Positions 6,095 to 12,704 of a stretch of DNA of 15,389 bases are shown here, one piece after another. Both the position numbers and the translations under genes were made by a program. The stretch lies in NCBI GenBank assembly GCA_048621635.1, contig JBMCWH010000016.1, forward strand, positions 1 to 15,389. Direction: 5' to 3'. Origin of the DNA: JBMCWH01 sp048621635. GTDB lineage: Bacteria > Patescibacteriota > WWE3 > JAUXAW01 > JAYEID01. The stretch's first letter is position 1, and every line of letters starts with the position of its first letter. The notes under the pieces were generated by a model. The model was not told the DNA's origin. It worked only from the letters and a program-made list of their open reading frames with translations, and did not search any database.

Positions 6095-7315
6095 ATGACT
6101 GGGAAAAGTAAAGAAAGAGGTTACGTAAGAGAAGCAGAGAGAAACGAAAAAAAGCTTGCTAGAGAGCTGCGCACCTTAGAAAGTGAATTAGAAAATGACA
6201 CGAGACAGTTCTGGGGACACGTCAAAGAAATTAATAACTTGTTCAAAACCCTAAAACCCTTAAGACAGAGGCAAAGAGAAGAACTCTGGAACAAGCTAGG
6301 CCAACTCTGCACAAGAGCAAAAGAGAAAATGGCCAAACAATCAAAGGCAAACGCAGCGCAAATAAAGGAAGGGCTAGACAGGATTGAGCAAAAGCTTAAC
6401 CGCCAAGAAATAGGTGACTTTTGGGGTGGGGTAAGCGAAGTTAATACTTTGTTCAAAACTCTAAAACCCCTGAACCAGGACGACCGCAAACGGTTGTGGA
6501 ACAGACTCAGTCGACTTTGCGAAGAAGCAAAGAAACAACAGGAAAGGGAGAAGAGACATTCTAGACAAAAAGCAGAACTCGTAGAAGACAAGATCAGAGA
6601 GGCGGTATTCCTTACACGAGCAGCAAATGATCATCAAACTCTTAACCAAGCAAGAGAAAGATTAAACACAGCTTTGGATTGGATGAAAAAGGGCTGGGAA
6701 GGGTTCAATGTAGCTACAGAAATGTTTGAAGAGATGATCATGCTTAATAACGGAATCTTGCTTAAAGAAGACAGAGAAAGATGTTGGGAAAGATGGAAAA
6801 GTGCAAAGCAAGCTATCCAGTATAAATACAGGGAACTTTGCCGCCAAGATTATAATCAATTCAAGTCTCAGGCCTACAACATTTTAGAACAAGCTGCCAG
6901 TGAGCCAAAAGAGGCAAAGCGACGCGTTAAACAAACCCACCAAGAGCTATCAAATGTACGTTTAGCAAAACAACAGGCTAACGAAATTTACAAAATCTTG
7001 GATCAAGCATGGGAAAAAGCGTCTCGAATACTTGACAAGCAGTACGAAGATAGAGAAGGGGAGTGGCTTGACCAGATGAGATCACACATCTCTCGCTGGA
7101 ATGAATTGCTAGAGAAAAACAGACGCATTATTGCTGACCTCGAACGGCAAATTGATGAATGCGAAGAAATGGCGGCTAGCGCACAGACGGAAGAATTCGC
7201 TACAAAAGTTAGGGGATGGATTGAAGAGAAATATAGGAAAATACAAGACATCGAACAAACAAACCGCGAGTTAGAAGAGAAAATACACTCTGTAAACAGG
7301 AAAATCCGCAACTAA
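6095..7315 (+). CDS. Coiled-coil protein with internal duplicated FW...LC modules
   Basis: A 406-residue, highly charged, almost wholly helical protein without signal peptide or membrane span. Residues 39-77 and 109-147 are a clear duplication with a 70-residue period. Both read FWG-x-V, then E-[IV]-N, LFKTLKPL, R-x-x-LWN-[KR]-L, and LC-x-x-AK. A degenerate third copy around 201-247 keeps W, F and KEDRERCWERW. The pattern of spaced Trp/Phe and LW/LC positions is somewhat like DUF349-type helical repeats, which I cannot confirm. Residues 250-406 form long heptad-like Glu/Lys/Arg helices. AGGAG lies 5 nt before the ATG. It is divergent from the RT, 160 bp apart, and followed by a large terminator. 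Likely a cytoplasmic scaffold or nucleic-acid-associated protein, by inference only. Confidence 0.8.
   Translation: MTGKSKERGYVREAERNEKKLARELRTLESELENDTRQFWGHVKEINNLFKTLKPLRQRQREELWNKLGQLCTRAKEKMAKQSKANAAQIKEGLDRIEQKLNRQEIGDFWGGVSEVNTLFKTLKPLNQDDRKRLWNRLSRLCEEAKKQQEREKRHSRQKAELVEDKIREAVFLTRAANDHQTLNQARERLNTALDWMKKGWEGFNVATEMFEEMIMLNNGILLKEDRERCWERWKSAKQAIQYKYRELCRQDYNQFKSQAYNILEQAASEPKEAKRRVKQTHQELSNVRLAKQQANEIYKILDQAWEKASRILDKQYEDREGEWLDQMRSHISRWNELLEKNRRIIADLERQIDECEEMAASAQTEEFATKVRGWIEEKYRKIQDIEQTNRELEEKIHSVNRKIRN
6209..6535 (+). repeat. 210-bp-period intragenic duplication
   Basis: The segment encoding residues 39-77 (6209-6325) is repeated at 6419-6535 (residues 109-147). The best conserved stretch encodes LFKTLKP and differs at only one or two bases between copies. 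The rest has diverged, so the duplication is old but under protein-level constraint. Confidence 0.8.
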
Positions 7316-7329
7316 GCCCACGTTCAAAA

Positions 7330-7394
7330 GCCGTAAGATGTGAAAATTTTTGGGGCAACCCAATTAAACTTTCATGTCTTACGGCATTTTTTTT
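7330..7394 (+). terminator. Long terminator with GCAA-capped inner hairpin
   Basis: GCCGTAAGATGTGAAA (7330-7345) pairs over all 16 positions with 7370-7385; two adjacent pairs are G-U wobbles. It is followed by eight T (7387-7394). The loop is not simple: it contains TTGGG-GCAA-CCCAA, a second stem with a GNRA tetraloop. It lies 14 nt after the coiled-coil gene's stop. On the minus strand a short T run (TTTT) also follows, so weak bidirectional action is possible. Confidence 0.9.
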
Positions 7395-7481
7395 CCTACA
7401 AACTCAAAAAATTTCACATCAGGCGGATAATATTAACACTTTACTTGTTCGATGTCCCCCTGCCTGAAAAAGGTGTAACAG

Positions 7482-7558
7482 AAAAAAAACAGAAAGAGTA
7501 GGATTTGCATCCTTGCCCACGACCAAGGGCTTTTCTCCCGAAGGAGTACTCTTTCTGT
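7482..7558 (-). ncRNA. Four-way-junction structured RNA ending in a U tract
   Basis: On the minus strand, a perfect 12-bp stem (7558-7547 with 7500-7489) encloses three perfect 4-bp hairpins. These are CTCC-TTCG-GGAG (7546-7535), GCCC with an 8-nt loop and GGGC (7530-7515), and GGAT-GCAA-ATCC (7512-7501). Linkers are 0, 4, 2 and 0 nt, so the first and last hairpins abut the main stem. Eight U follow (7489-7482). UUCG closed by C-G and GCAA are classic stable RNA tetraloops on this strand only. An additional 8-bp pairing, 7567-7560 with 7450-7443, could enclose everything. It lies about 57 nt after the 76-residue gene and may be its terminator, its 3' UTR element, or the 3' end of a small RNA. 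An alternative CCTTG/CAAGG stem competes with the middle hairpin. Confidence 0.7.
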
Positions 7559-7614
7559 AGAACAAGTCGGTTTTTTCACACAAGCCTACCGCGGAGAAGG
7601 TTCGCTAATGGTAA

Positions 7615-7845
7615 CTAAAGGCGACTATTGTCGTTCTGGTCCGTTCCGTGAACGTTGGATACATCACCATTTCGGCCTACATCCCAACTCACACGGACAC
7701 CTTTGTCACCCTTACCGTAGTTTGCCCAGTGGCTAACATGTGCCTCTCCGTTCTCGTGGTCAAAATTGATACTGCTGCCACGCCTACTAGGCCCTCCACC
7801 GAAAATACTACCTCCCAAATAAACAGGAATCTTTCCGTAAGCCAT
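7615..7845 (-). CDS. 76-residue hypothetical protein, Gly/Asp/Asn-rich
   Basis: The frame extends further upstream, but ATG 7845-7843 is preferred because a purine-rich GGGGGTGAGG lies just upstream. The product starts MAYGKIPVYLGGSIFGGG. A Gly-rich, basic N-terminus (GGGPSRRGS) leads to a polar region with HENGEAHVSHWANYGKGDKG, VRVSWDVGRNGDV, and a hydrophilic Asn/Asp-rich end. Alternating residues in the middle suggest a small beta sheet. There are no Cys, no membrane span and no signal peptide. I do not recognise a family. It is monocistronic, with a near-consensus promoter, a palindromic site upstream and a complex structured terminator, so it appears to be individually controlled and perhaps highly expressed. 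Confidence 0.65.
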   Translation of the reverse strand: MAYGKIPVYLGGSIFGGGPSRRGSSINFDHENGEAHVSHWANYGKGDKGVRVSWDVGRNGDVSNVHGTDQNDNSRL

Positions 7846-7898
7846 CCTAACCTCACCCCCTTCCTCTCTCTCCAAACCGCAGTTTAATGACGGTTTTG

Positions 7899-7927
7899 AT
7901 AATAAAGAGAAACACAAACACTTGCAA
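7899..7927 (-). promoter_or_regulatory. Sigma70-type promoter of the 76-residue gene
   Basis: On the minus strand TTGCAA (7927-7922) and TATTAT (7904-7899) are separated by exactly 17 bp. Predicted start is near 7892, leaving a leader of about 47 nt that can open with an AAACCG/CGGTTT hairpin (7896-7891 with 7879-7874). Confidence 0.6.
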
Positions 7928-7962
7928 TTCAAATCAAGTATGCAATTCATATCTGATATGAA
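7924..7962 (-). promoter_or_regulatory. Palindromic operator and direct repeats upstream of the 76-residue gene
   Basis: TTCATATC-T-GATATGAA (7946-7962) is a perfect 8-1-8 palindrome. In addition GCAATTCA-A/T-ATC occurs twice (7924-7935 and 7942-7953), 18 bp apart. The proximal copy overlaps the -35 hexamer. The arrangement suggests a dimeric regulator with a second half-site. The regulator is unknown. Confidence 0.5.
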
Positions 7963-8008
7963 CACAATGCTCAAAGAAAAGATAAGGGTTCAAGAAAGAA
8001 GAAAAGAT

Positions 8009-9007
8009 CTAGACAGCGGGCTCTCTTTGCAGAAGGTTTTTAACTCCGAGAGCTAGTAGATAAACAACAGAAACAGCAAGTATAACTAGCGTTATCTTCG
8101 TGGTGTAACTCAAAAAGGAATTAAGGGTGACAGAAATTAAATCGTTGCGAAGAGTATTTAAGATTTGATCTTCTACTTTTGGCATCCGAGCAAGAAGTTT
8201 TTCCACATTCGATCCTATCAAAAACCGTGCAGCTAAACTAAGAGCAGAAAGTATCAAAACAGTTATGCTTAAGCCTTTCAAGTAGCCTAAAATATTTTCT
8301 CCATTAATAAGTAAAAGAATAAGAAATAGTCCCACTGTCAAACCCAAAAGACTCCACCGCGCCATATTAAAAATTTGATAACCGTCTTGAATTTTCTCCA
8401 ACTGAGCTTCTGCATCTGCAGGCAGCTGCTCCGACAAATTAATTTCCTCGGGTATCTCTTCCGTCATACCACTGAACTGTCTAGAAAGTTGTTGTTCCAT
8501 ATCGCCTTGCGCTGCCTGAGGCGGGAGACATTCTAGCTTGTCAACCTCACCGCTTTGCATCGCAAGCATTTGTTCCTGGCTGCAAGGAGGTAATTCCTGT
8601 AGTTTATGTAGCAAATTCTGCGCAAAGTCCTCTGCAAGGGAGCTTTTTACCGGAGTAAGATTAATAGACAAATCCAAAGTCTTTTCCTTTCCCTTTAAAT
8701 AAGCGAAAGCATTATCTAAATTGCCTTCCACCTCACTTTGCAACCAAGGTTCCGGTATAGACTGTTGAATAATTTCCCCAAGATCTTCTTCTGTTAATGG
8801 CAATTGCTCCAGGGGTGACTCCTCATTTTGAGTAAGTAAGCTAGGAACAATCTCCGTAGCTGCTGTTTGGTAAAGATTAATTTTCTTAAAGTTTCTGGTA
8901 TGAAAGTCAGACTGAAATAAAGTGTTCTCCAAAGAAAACGCCAAGGTAGTCAAAAACAAAACAAACAAGAAGATTAAGCTTAAAACAACAGAAAAAAACT
9001 TTTTCAT
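8009..9007 (-). CDS. Four-span membrane protein of unknown function
   Basis: A 332-residue protein. An N-terminal hydrophobic helix (about residues 4-26) is a signal anchor. A polar region of about 190 residues follows, rich in Gln, Glu, Leu and Pro, with two Cys (C142, C160) that could form a disulfide. Three further hydrophobic spans lie at about 216-235, 242-264 and 300-322. This topology leaves the large loop (27-215) on one face, probably outside the cell. It is reminiscent of uncharacterised membrane proteins of CPR genomes, but I recognise no family motif. The start ATG at 9007 begins the typical MKKFF signal. There is no strong Shine-Dalgarno. The promoter sits 13 nt upstream of the ATG, so the leader is very short. 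Confidence 0.78.
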   Translation of the reverse strand: MKKFFSVVLSLIFLFVLFLTTLAFSLENTLFQSDFHTRNFKKINLYQTAATEIVPSLLTQNEESPLEQLPLTEEDLGEIIQQSIPEPWLQSEVEGNLDNAFAYLKGKEKTLDLSINLTPVKSSLAEDFAQNLLHKLQELPPCSQEQMLAMQSGEVDKLECLPPQAAQGDMEQQLSRQFSGMTEEIPEEINLSEQLPADAEAQLEKIQDGYQIFNMARWSLLGLTVGLFLILLLINGENILGYLKGLSITVLILSALSLAARFLIGSNVEKLLARMPKVEDQILNTLRNDLISVTLNSFLSYTTKITLVILAVSVVYLLALGVKNLLQREPAV

Positions 9008-9020
9008 CTATCTTGCACCC

Positions 9021-9049
9021 ATAATAACTCAATGGGTATTAACCGTCAA
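9021..9049 (-). promoter_or_regulatory. Promoter of the membrane protein gene, near-leaderless
   Basis: TTGACG (9049-9044) and TATTAT (9026-9021) are separated by 17 bp on the minus strand. The -10 ends 13 nt before the ATG, so the leader is about 6-7 nt. An inverted repeat ACCCAT (9017-9022) / ATGGGT (9032-9037) flanks the -10 and may be an operator. Confidence 0.6.
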
Positions 9050-9094
9050 GAACACCCAGATATTTATTTTTAAGCCCTCTTCCGATCCCCTCAA

Positions 9095-9123
9095 GCCTCT
9101 CCAACGCAATGCGTTGGAGAGGC
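9095..9123. repeat. Perfect 13-3-13 inverted repeat
   Basis: GCCTCTCCAACGC, AAT, GCGTTGGAGAGGC. It is GC-rich within AT-rich DNA and lacks a T run on either strand, so it is not a standard terminator. It lies in the 373-bp gap between two divergent genes, upstream of both predicted promoters. Apart from this and the two promoters, I see nothing coding in the gap. Confidence 0.85.
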
Positions 9124-9343
9124 GCAAAAGAAACAAACATTATTACCTTAACCCACCAACCTTCAGCAGGTACAACGCGAGGAACAAGGTTTGACCTCTT
9201 AACCTACTAGTAATGCTTCCGAAATCAATAAAAAACAGACTGCACAGATCCTAAAAAAATCCCGTTCACAATTTCTCCTGCTGCAATATTTTTCAAGACC
9301 ATTGCATCTTTAACCTATCTACTTTAGTCACACCACAAAAAAC

Positions 9344-9381
9344 TTGACAAGTAAGTACCAGCTATGTAACATAGTTACATA
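9344..9381 (+). promoter_or_regulatory. PadR operon promoter with overlapping palindromic operator
   Basis: TTGACA (9344-9349) and TAACAT (9367-9372) are separated by 17 bp. The perfect palindrome TATGTAAC-ATA-GTTACATA (9363-9381) covers the -10 and runs to the first base of the ATG. Its ATGT-N9-ACAT core resembles the ATGT-N8-ACAT type of site known for PadR-family regulators, so the gene product probably represses its own promoter. Transcription should begin at or next to the ATG, giving a leaderless message. Confidence 0.75.
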
Positions 9382-9767
9382 TGTGTGCTAAACCTTGTTC
9401 TAAAGAAAAATGCGGATACCCAGAAAAAAAATGGGTGCAATTTCTACTTCTAATAGAGCTTTACAAAAAACCTACATATGGGTACGAACTAATTAAAAAA
9501 GTGGAAGAACTAACAGAAGGACGCCACAGAATTAAAACTGGAACCGCGTATACATTACTCCGTAGAATGGAAACTGCAAATCTGTTAGATTCTCGCTGGG
9601 AAAATAGCAATCAAGGACCGGAGAAACGAGTTTATCAGGTAACTCACAAGGGAAGAGAATATCTCAAAAGTTGGCTAGAAATGGTTGTACATCGAAGGAA
9701 AATAATAGACAAACTAACTAATTTCTACAATACACATTTTAAAGAGGAGGAAGAAGAGCAAAAATGA
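9381..9767 (+). CDS. PadR-family transcriptional regulator with N-terminal Cys cluster
   Basis: A 128-residue winged-helix protein. Residues 20-70 hold the PadR core: FLLLIELYKKPTYGYELIKKV, then IKTGTAYTLLRRMETANLLD. The wing follows at GPEKRVYQVTHKGREYLKSWL. A short C-terminal helix, for dimerisation, ends in an acidic tail. Members repress neighbouring export or detoxification genes and release DNA on binding a hydrophobic ligand. The N-terminal extension MCAKPCSKEKCGYPEKKW carries C2, C6 and C11, unusual for the family. ATG 9381 is chosen because it sits right after the promoter; the alternative GTG at 9435 would remove the Cys cluster and has no better ribosome site. The ABC ATPase gene starts inside its stop (ATGA overlap), so the three genes form one operon. 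Confidence 0.88.
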   Translation: MCAKPCSKEKCGYPEKKWVQFLLLIELYKKPTYGYELIKKVEELTEGRHRIKTGTAYTLLRRMETANLLDSRWENSNQGPEKRVYQVTHKGREYLKSWLEMVVHRRKIIDKLTNFYNTHFKEEEEEQK

Positions 9768-10720
9768 GCAAAAGAAAAAATCAAACAGCAATACAAGTAA
9801 CCAATTTAACCAAAAAATATAAGGATTTAGTTGCTGTGAATAACATCTCCTTCCGAGTTAAAAAGGGAGAAGTATTTGGCTTTCTTGGCCCAAACGGGGC
9901 AGGCAAAACTACAACCATAAGGATACTCACAGGATTAACAAAACCAACCAGTGGGAAAGCGGAAATTTTTGGCTACGACATATTGGAAGACACGATGCAG
10001 GCAAAGAAAAACATTGGTATTGTTCCCGAAATTTCCAACGCCTACGGGGACTTAACCGCTTGGGAAAATCTGCTATTTACAGCACAGCTTTACCAATTGG
10101 AAAAGGAACAAGCGAAAAACAGTGCTGAAAAGCTTTTAAAAGACTTTGGCTTGTACGAACGACGAAGTGAACCTATAAAAATGTTTTCCAAGGGGATGAA
10201 AAGAAGGCTAGTCATTGCCATGGGACTCATAAACAACCCTCAACTGCTTTTTTTGGATGAACCAATTTCGGGCTTGGATGTAGAAAGTTCCTTATTAATT
10301 AAAGACATTCTGAAAGACTTAAGTAAAAGAGAAATTACAATCTTTCTCACAACACATAATATCGAAGAGGCAAGTAAAAGCTGCGACCGGGTGGCAATTA
10401 TTAATTACGGAAAAATCGCGGCTATTGACGCCCCAGAAAAATTAAAAGGAACTATCCAAAGCGTGCAATCTGTTATGGTTTCTTTCCAAAAGACACTTTC
10501 CTCCAAAAAACTACAACCGCTAACCAGAAAAACTTTCATCAATAGTGTTGAAAAATTAGGGGATAAATACAAATTTTATACCCACAAGCCAGAAAAGACC
10601 TTAGCCACACTATGGGAGTTCAGCAAAGAAAACAACTTAGATATTGTAAGCTTAAACACACTCGGCCCTAATCTCGAAGACGTATTTGTTAAACTAACCA
10701 AAACAAATGAACAAACTTAA
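9764..10720 (+). CDS. ABC transporter ATP-binding protein
   Basis: A 318-residue ATPase subunit of the DrrA/ABC-2 export type. Walker A GPNGAGKTT is at residues 42-50, the signature FSKGMKRRL at 141-149, Walker B LLFLDEP at 161-167, D-loop SGLD at 169-172 and the switch His in TTHN (H198). The usual Q-loop Gln is replaced by Glu (IVPE, E89), a common variation in this group. The C-terminal 90 residues form the extra domain typical of such ATPases (ends LGPNLEDVFVKLT). Its ATG overlaps the PadR stop by 4 bp, and it overlaps the permease start by 14 bp, showing translational coupling. It energises the permease at the membrane; likely cargo is a drug, lipid or small molecule, not determinable here. 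Confidence 0.95.
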   Translation: MSKRKNQTAIQVTNLTKKYKDLVAVNNISFRVKKGEVFGFLGPNGAGKTTTIRILTGLTKPTSGKAEIFGYDILEDTMQAKKNIGIVPEISNAYGDLTAWENLLFTAQLYQLEKEQAKNSAEKLLKDFGLYERRSEPIKMFSKGMKRRLVIAMGLINNPQLLFLDEPISGLDVESSLLIKDILKDLSKREITIFLTTHNIEEASKSCDRVAIINYGKIAAIDAPEKLKGTIQSVQSVMVSFQKTLSSKKLQPLTRKTFINSVEKLGDKYKFYTHKPEKTLATLWEFSKENNLDIVSLNTLGPNLEDVFVKLTKTNEQT

Positions 10721-11453
10721 AATAAAAAACAACTTGCTTGCCGCTTGGGCAATAACGGTCAAGGATATAAAAATCTATTACCTTAGGCCAGGAACATTGA
10801 TGTTTGGAGTAATGTTCCCTCTTTTCATGTTCCTCTCCTTTGCTGTGGGCAGAGACATACAACCATCTGCACTAATCCCTGGTTTAATCTCCCTAGCTGT
10901 ACTTTTTTCTGCTTCCTCAATCGGTCCAGTAGCCATTCCAATTGAAAGACGAGTAAAAACTTTTGAGCGTCTCCTATCCGCACCAATATCCTTTTATGCT
11001 GTGATCCTAGGCAAAGCTTTGGGTGGGGTGCTGTTTAGTATATTTATCAGCGTTGTTGGACTAATAGCTGCTATAACTTTCTTAGGTGTAACTGTTGCTA
11101 ATCCTACAGTTCTGTTTCCCGGCATAATTGTTGCGTCTCTTTGCTTTTCATTGCTAGGAATTATGTTTGCCATGTTTCCCACTGAAAATCCAGGAGATAT
11201 AATGATGGTACTCAATTTTATTCGTTTACCCTTGATGTTTATTAGTGGTATTTTTATCCCCGTAGAATCCTTACCTTCCTGGAGTAGGGTAGTGTCACTT
11301 ATTTCTCCATTAACCTACGCAAACAACTTATTCCGTTCCGGTATTGAAGGAATAACGAACTTTCCCTTAATCGCCAACTACCTTGTCCTCCTTGCTTTTT
11401 CCAGCCTCTTCCTCTTCGTTGGCGTTCGCCTAGATAGAAAATTTAGAGATTAG
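10707..11453 (+). CDS. ABC-2 type transporter permease
   Basis: A 248-residue membrane subunit with about six hydrophobic spans. The N-terminal cytoplasmic helix ends in the characteristic KDIKIYYLRPGTL. Spans follow near residues 30-48, 52-75, 98-125 and 135-157, then FIRLPLMFISGIFIPVESLP near 172-191, and a final span at about 222-242. The block ISGIFIPVESLPSW, then LISPLTYANNLFR, matches the conserved ABC-2 (DrrB/NodJ-like) region. Length is normal for the family. It dimerises and pairs with the upstream ATPase. Being under a PadR regulator suggests inducible efflux. It ends 60 bp before the convergent DUF362 gene; only a short ACAAG/CTTGT hairpin is visible between them, so termination there is unclear. 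Confidence 0.93.
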   Translation: MNKLKIKNNLLAAWAITVKDIKIYYLRPGTLMFGVMFPLFMFLSFAVGRDIQPSALIPGLISLAVLFSASSIGPVAIPIERRVKTFERLLSAPISFYAVILGKALGGVLFSIFISVVGLIAAITFLGVTVANPTVLFPGIIVASLCFSLLGIMFAMFPTENPGDIMMVLNFIRLPLMFISGIFIPVESLPSWSRVVSLISPLTYANNLFRSGIEGITNFPLIANYLVLLAFSSLFLFVGVRLDRKFRD

Positions 11454-11512
11454 TCTTCCTATCTTTACTTCTAAAAAAACACATAGGAACAAGAACTTGT
11501 GAAAAGAGAAGG

Positions 11513-12565
11513 TTACAAAGTAAGTCGCTTGTTCTCTTTCTCTAATTGTTCTCTAGAAAAATTACCAAGACCTAAACTAAAAGCATGTTGTATCTGTACA
11601 GATTCCCAAGGGCTACTTCTTTCGAATTCAGCTCCGTGTTTTTCTAAAAACTTCGCTCCTAAAACATCGGCAGCTAAAATATCCTTGGAAGCTAGATAAA
11701 CTTTTGGAGTGGCTAGTGTCCCGTGAGAAGGACCACCAGCAATAAAAGCTTTAGTTCCTTCAATAACTGTAAGAGAAGGCCTTACTGCCAAACCTATTTC
11801 CGCAATCATTTTTCCCAAATTAGAGGAAGCATGAAAAACCATCCGGTCATCAGGGTGGATAAGACCAACCAAATTCTTTATCGCCAAGGAATGTCCAGTA
11901 ATACTGTGGGTATGAAGAACAGGAACAGAAATAACATGGTCAAACTGAGCCAATCTCGCGGGAACACGAAATCCTCGCGGCCAATTCTCTGCTTTCTCAG
12001 GCTTAACACGAATCCAATCTTCGTTTTCAAAACCAACAATTTCATCGGCACCTGCATCTTCCGTTGCTCTGTACATCCCGGTCTTTTTCATAGCTGGTAT
12101 AGTCTGCCAACGCGGGTTAGAGCGATCACCAACAACCACATACGCTCCCCGTTCTTTTGCTAACCGAACTACCTCGGCGAGAGCCTCCGGATGAGTGGTA
12201 CCTGGTGCAGGATCATCACTATTGACATTAGGTTTTACCAAAACTTTTTGGCCTGGTTGGATAAAATCAAGATTGCCCGTACGTTCAACTACCTCTCGCA
12301 CACCTTCTGCCGGTTCGCCAACATAAGCTACGGCTACCATTTCTTGCTTCCGAGCTTGCTCCTTTACGTTAACCTCTTTTTCCGGTTGTTTTTTCTGAGA
12401 AGAGTTTCCGACAATAAATTCATTATCAGAAAATTCCTGAATACTTCCCCCAAAAAATTTTTGGTAAATAAAAACACTTGCGCTAATTAAGACAAGAAGA
12501 GGAATAACCAAAACAAATTTTATCTTTTTCAATGATGAAACAAATTCAGCTGTTTTCTCAAACAT
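11513..12565 (-). CDS. Membrane-anchored DUF362 protein
   Basis: A 350-residue protein with a single N-terminal hydrophobic span (about residues 15-35) followed by a Lys/Glu-rich linker. From about residue 78 it has a DUF362 domain: VAVAYV, then KVLVKPNVNSDDPAPGTTHP, LAKERGAYVVVGDRSN, HVISVPVLHTHSITGHSLAIKNLVGLI and VIEGTKAFIAGGPSHG. The family is widespread, often fused to ferredoxins; no such Cys motifs are present here, and its activity is not established. The domain is probably outside the membrane. The start ATG 12565 is supported by the promoter 18 bp upstream; only a weak ribosome site is present. It converges with the ABC operon. Confidence 0.88.
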   Translation of the reverse strand: MFEKTAEFVSSLKKIKFVLVIPLLVLISASVFIYQKFFGGSIQEFSDNEFIVGNSSQKKQPEKEVNVKEQARKQEMVAVAYVGEPAEGVREVVERTGNLDFIQPGQKVLVKPNVNSDDPAPGTTHPEALAEVVRLAKERGAYVVVGDRSNPRWQTIPAMKKTGMYRATEDAGADEIVGFENEDWIRVKPEKAENWPRGFRVPARLAQFDHVISVPVLHTHSITGHSLAIKNLVGLIHPDDRMVFHASSNLGKMIAEIGLAVRPSLTVIEGTKAFIAGGPSHGTLATPKVYLASKDILAADVLGAKFLEKHGAEFERSSPWESVQIQHAFSLGLGNFSREQLEKENKRLTL

Positions 12566-12583
12566 ACTTTTTATACTGCTACC

Positions 12584-12612
12584 ATTATAAAATATTTTGG
12601 AAAGTTTTTCTA
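12584..12612 (-). promoter_or_regulatory. Promoter of the DUF362 gene
   Basis: On the minus strand TAGAAA (12612-12607) and TATAAT (12589-12584) are separated by 17 bp. The predicted start is near 12577, leaving a leader of about 12 nt. Confidence 0.5.
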
Positions 12613-12641
12613 AGCACAGAGGATTAAACTAAAAAAAGGAT

Positions 12642-12681
12642 AAAAAACAAAGGCAGCTTTGCTTTATGCAAGGCTGCCTTT
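12642..12681 (-). terminator. Rho-independent terminator of the GH17 region
   Basis: AAAGGCAGC (12649-12657) pairs with 12673-12681, and the stem continues through TTGC/GCAA after one unpaired or wobble position. On the minus strand it is followed by a U run (12647-12642). It lies about 24 bp after the end of the minus-strand gene at 12705. A T5 on the plus side would make it partly bidirectional. Confidence 0.88.
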
Positions 12682-12704
12682 TTGCTAACTTGTTATTCCA
12701 TTCT

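Noticed and set aside
7482..7558. tRNA gene
   Set aside because: The cloverleaf-like shape lacks a 7-bp acceptor stem, a TTC loop and an anticodon arm of normal size; loops are 4, 8 and 4 nt.
7441..7567. Retron msr-msd RNA for the RT
   Set aside because: The 12-bp outer stem resembles a1/a2 and it is on the RT strand, but there is no long msd hairpin, it ends in a terminator U tract, and a plus-strand gene lies between it and the RT.
8922..9194. 90-codon plus-strand ORF over the divergent intergenic region
   Set aside because: It crosses the membrane protein's promoter and the palindrome, has no ribosome site, and has an unstructured Lys/Asn-rich composition.
9765..9767. UGA recoding (as in some CPR lineages)
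   Set aside because: TGA ends PadR exactly at the ATGA overlap with the ABC gene and ends the shifted frame at 4900; Trp is encoded by TGG throughout.
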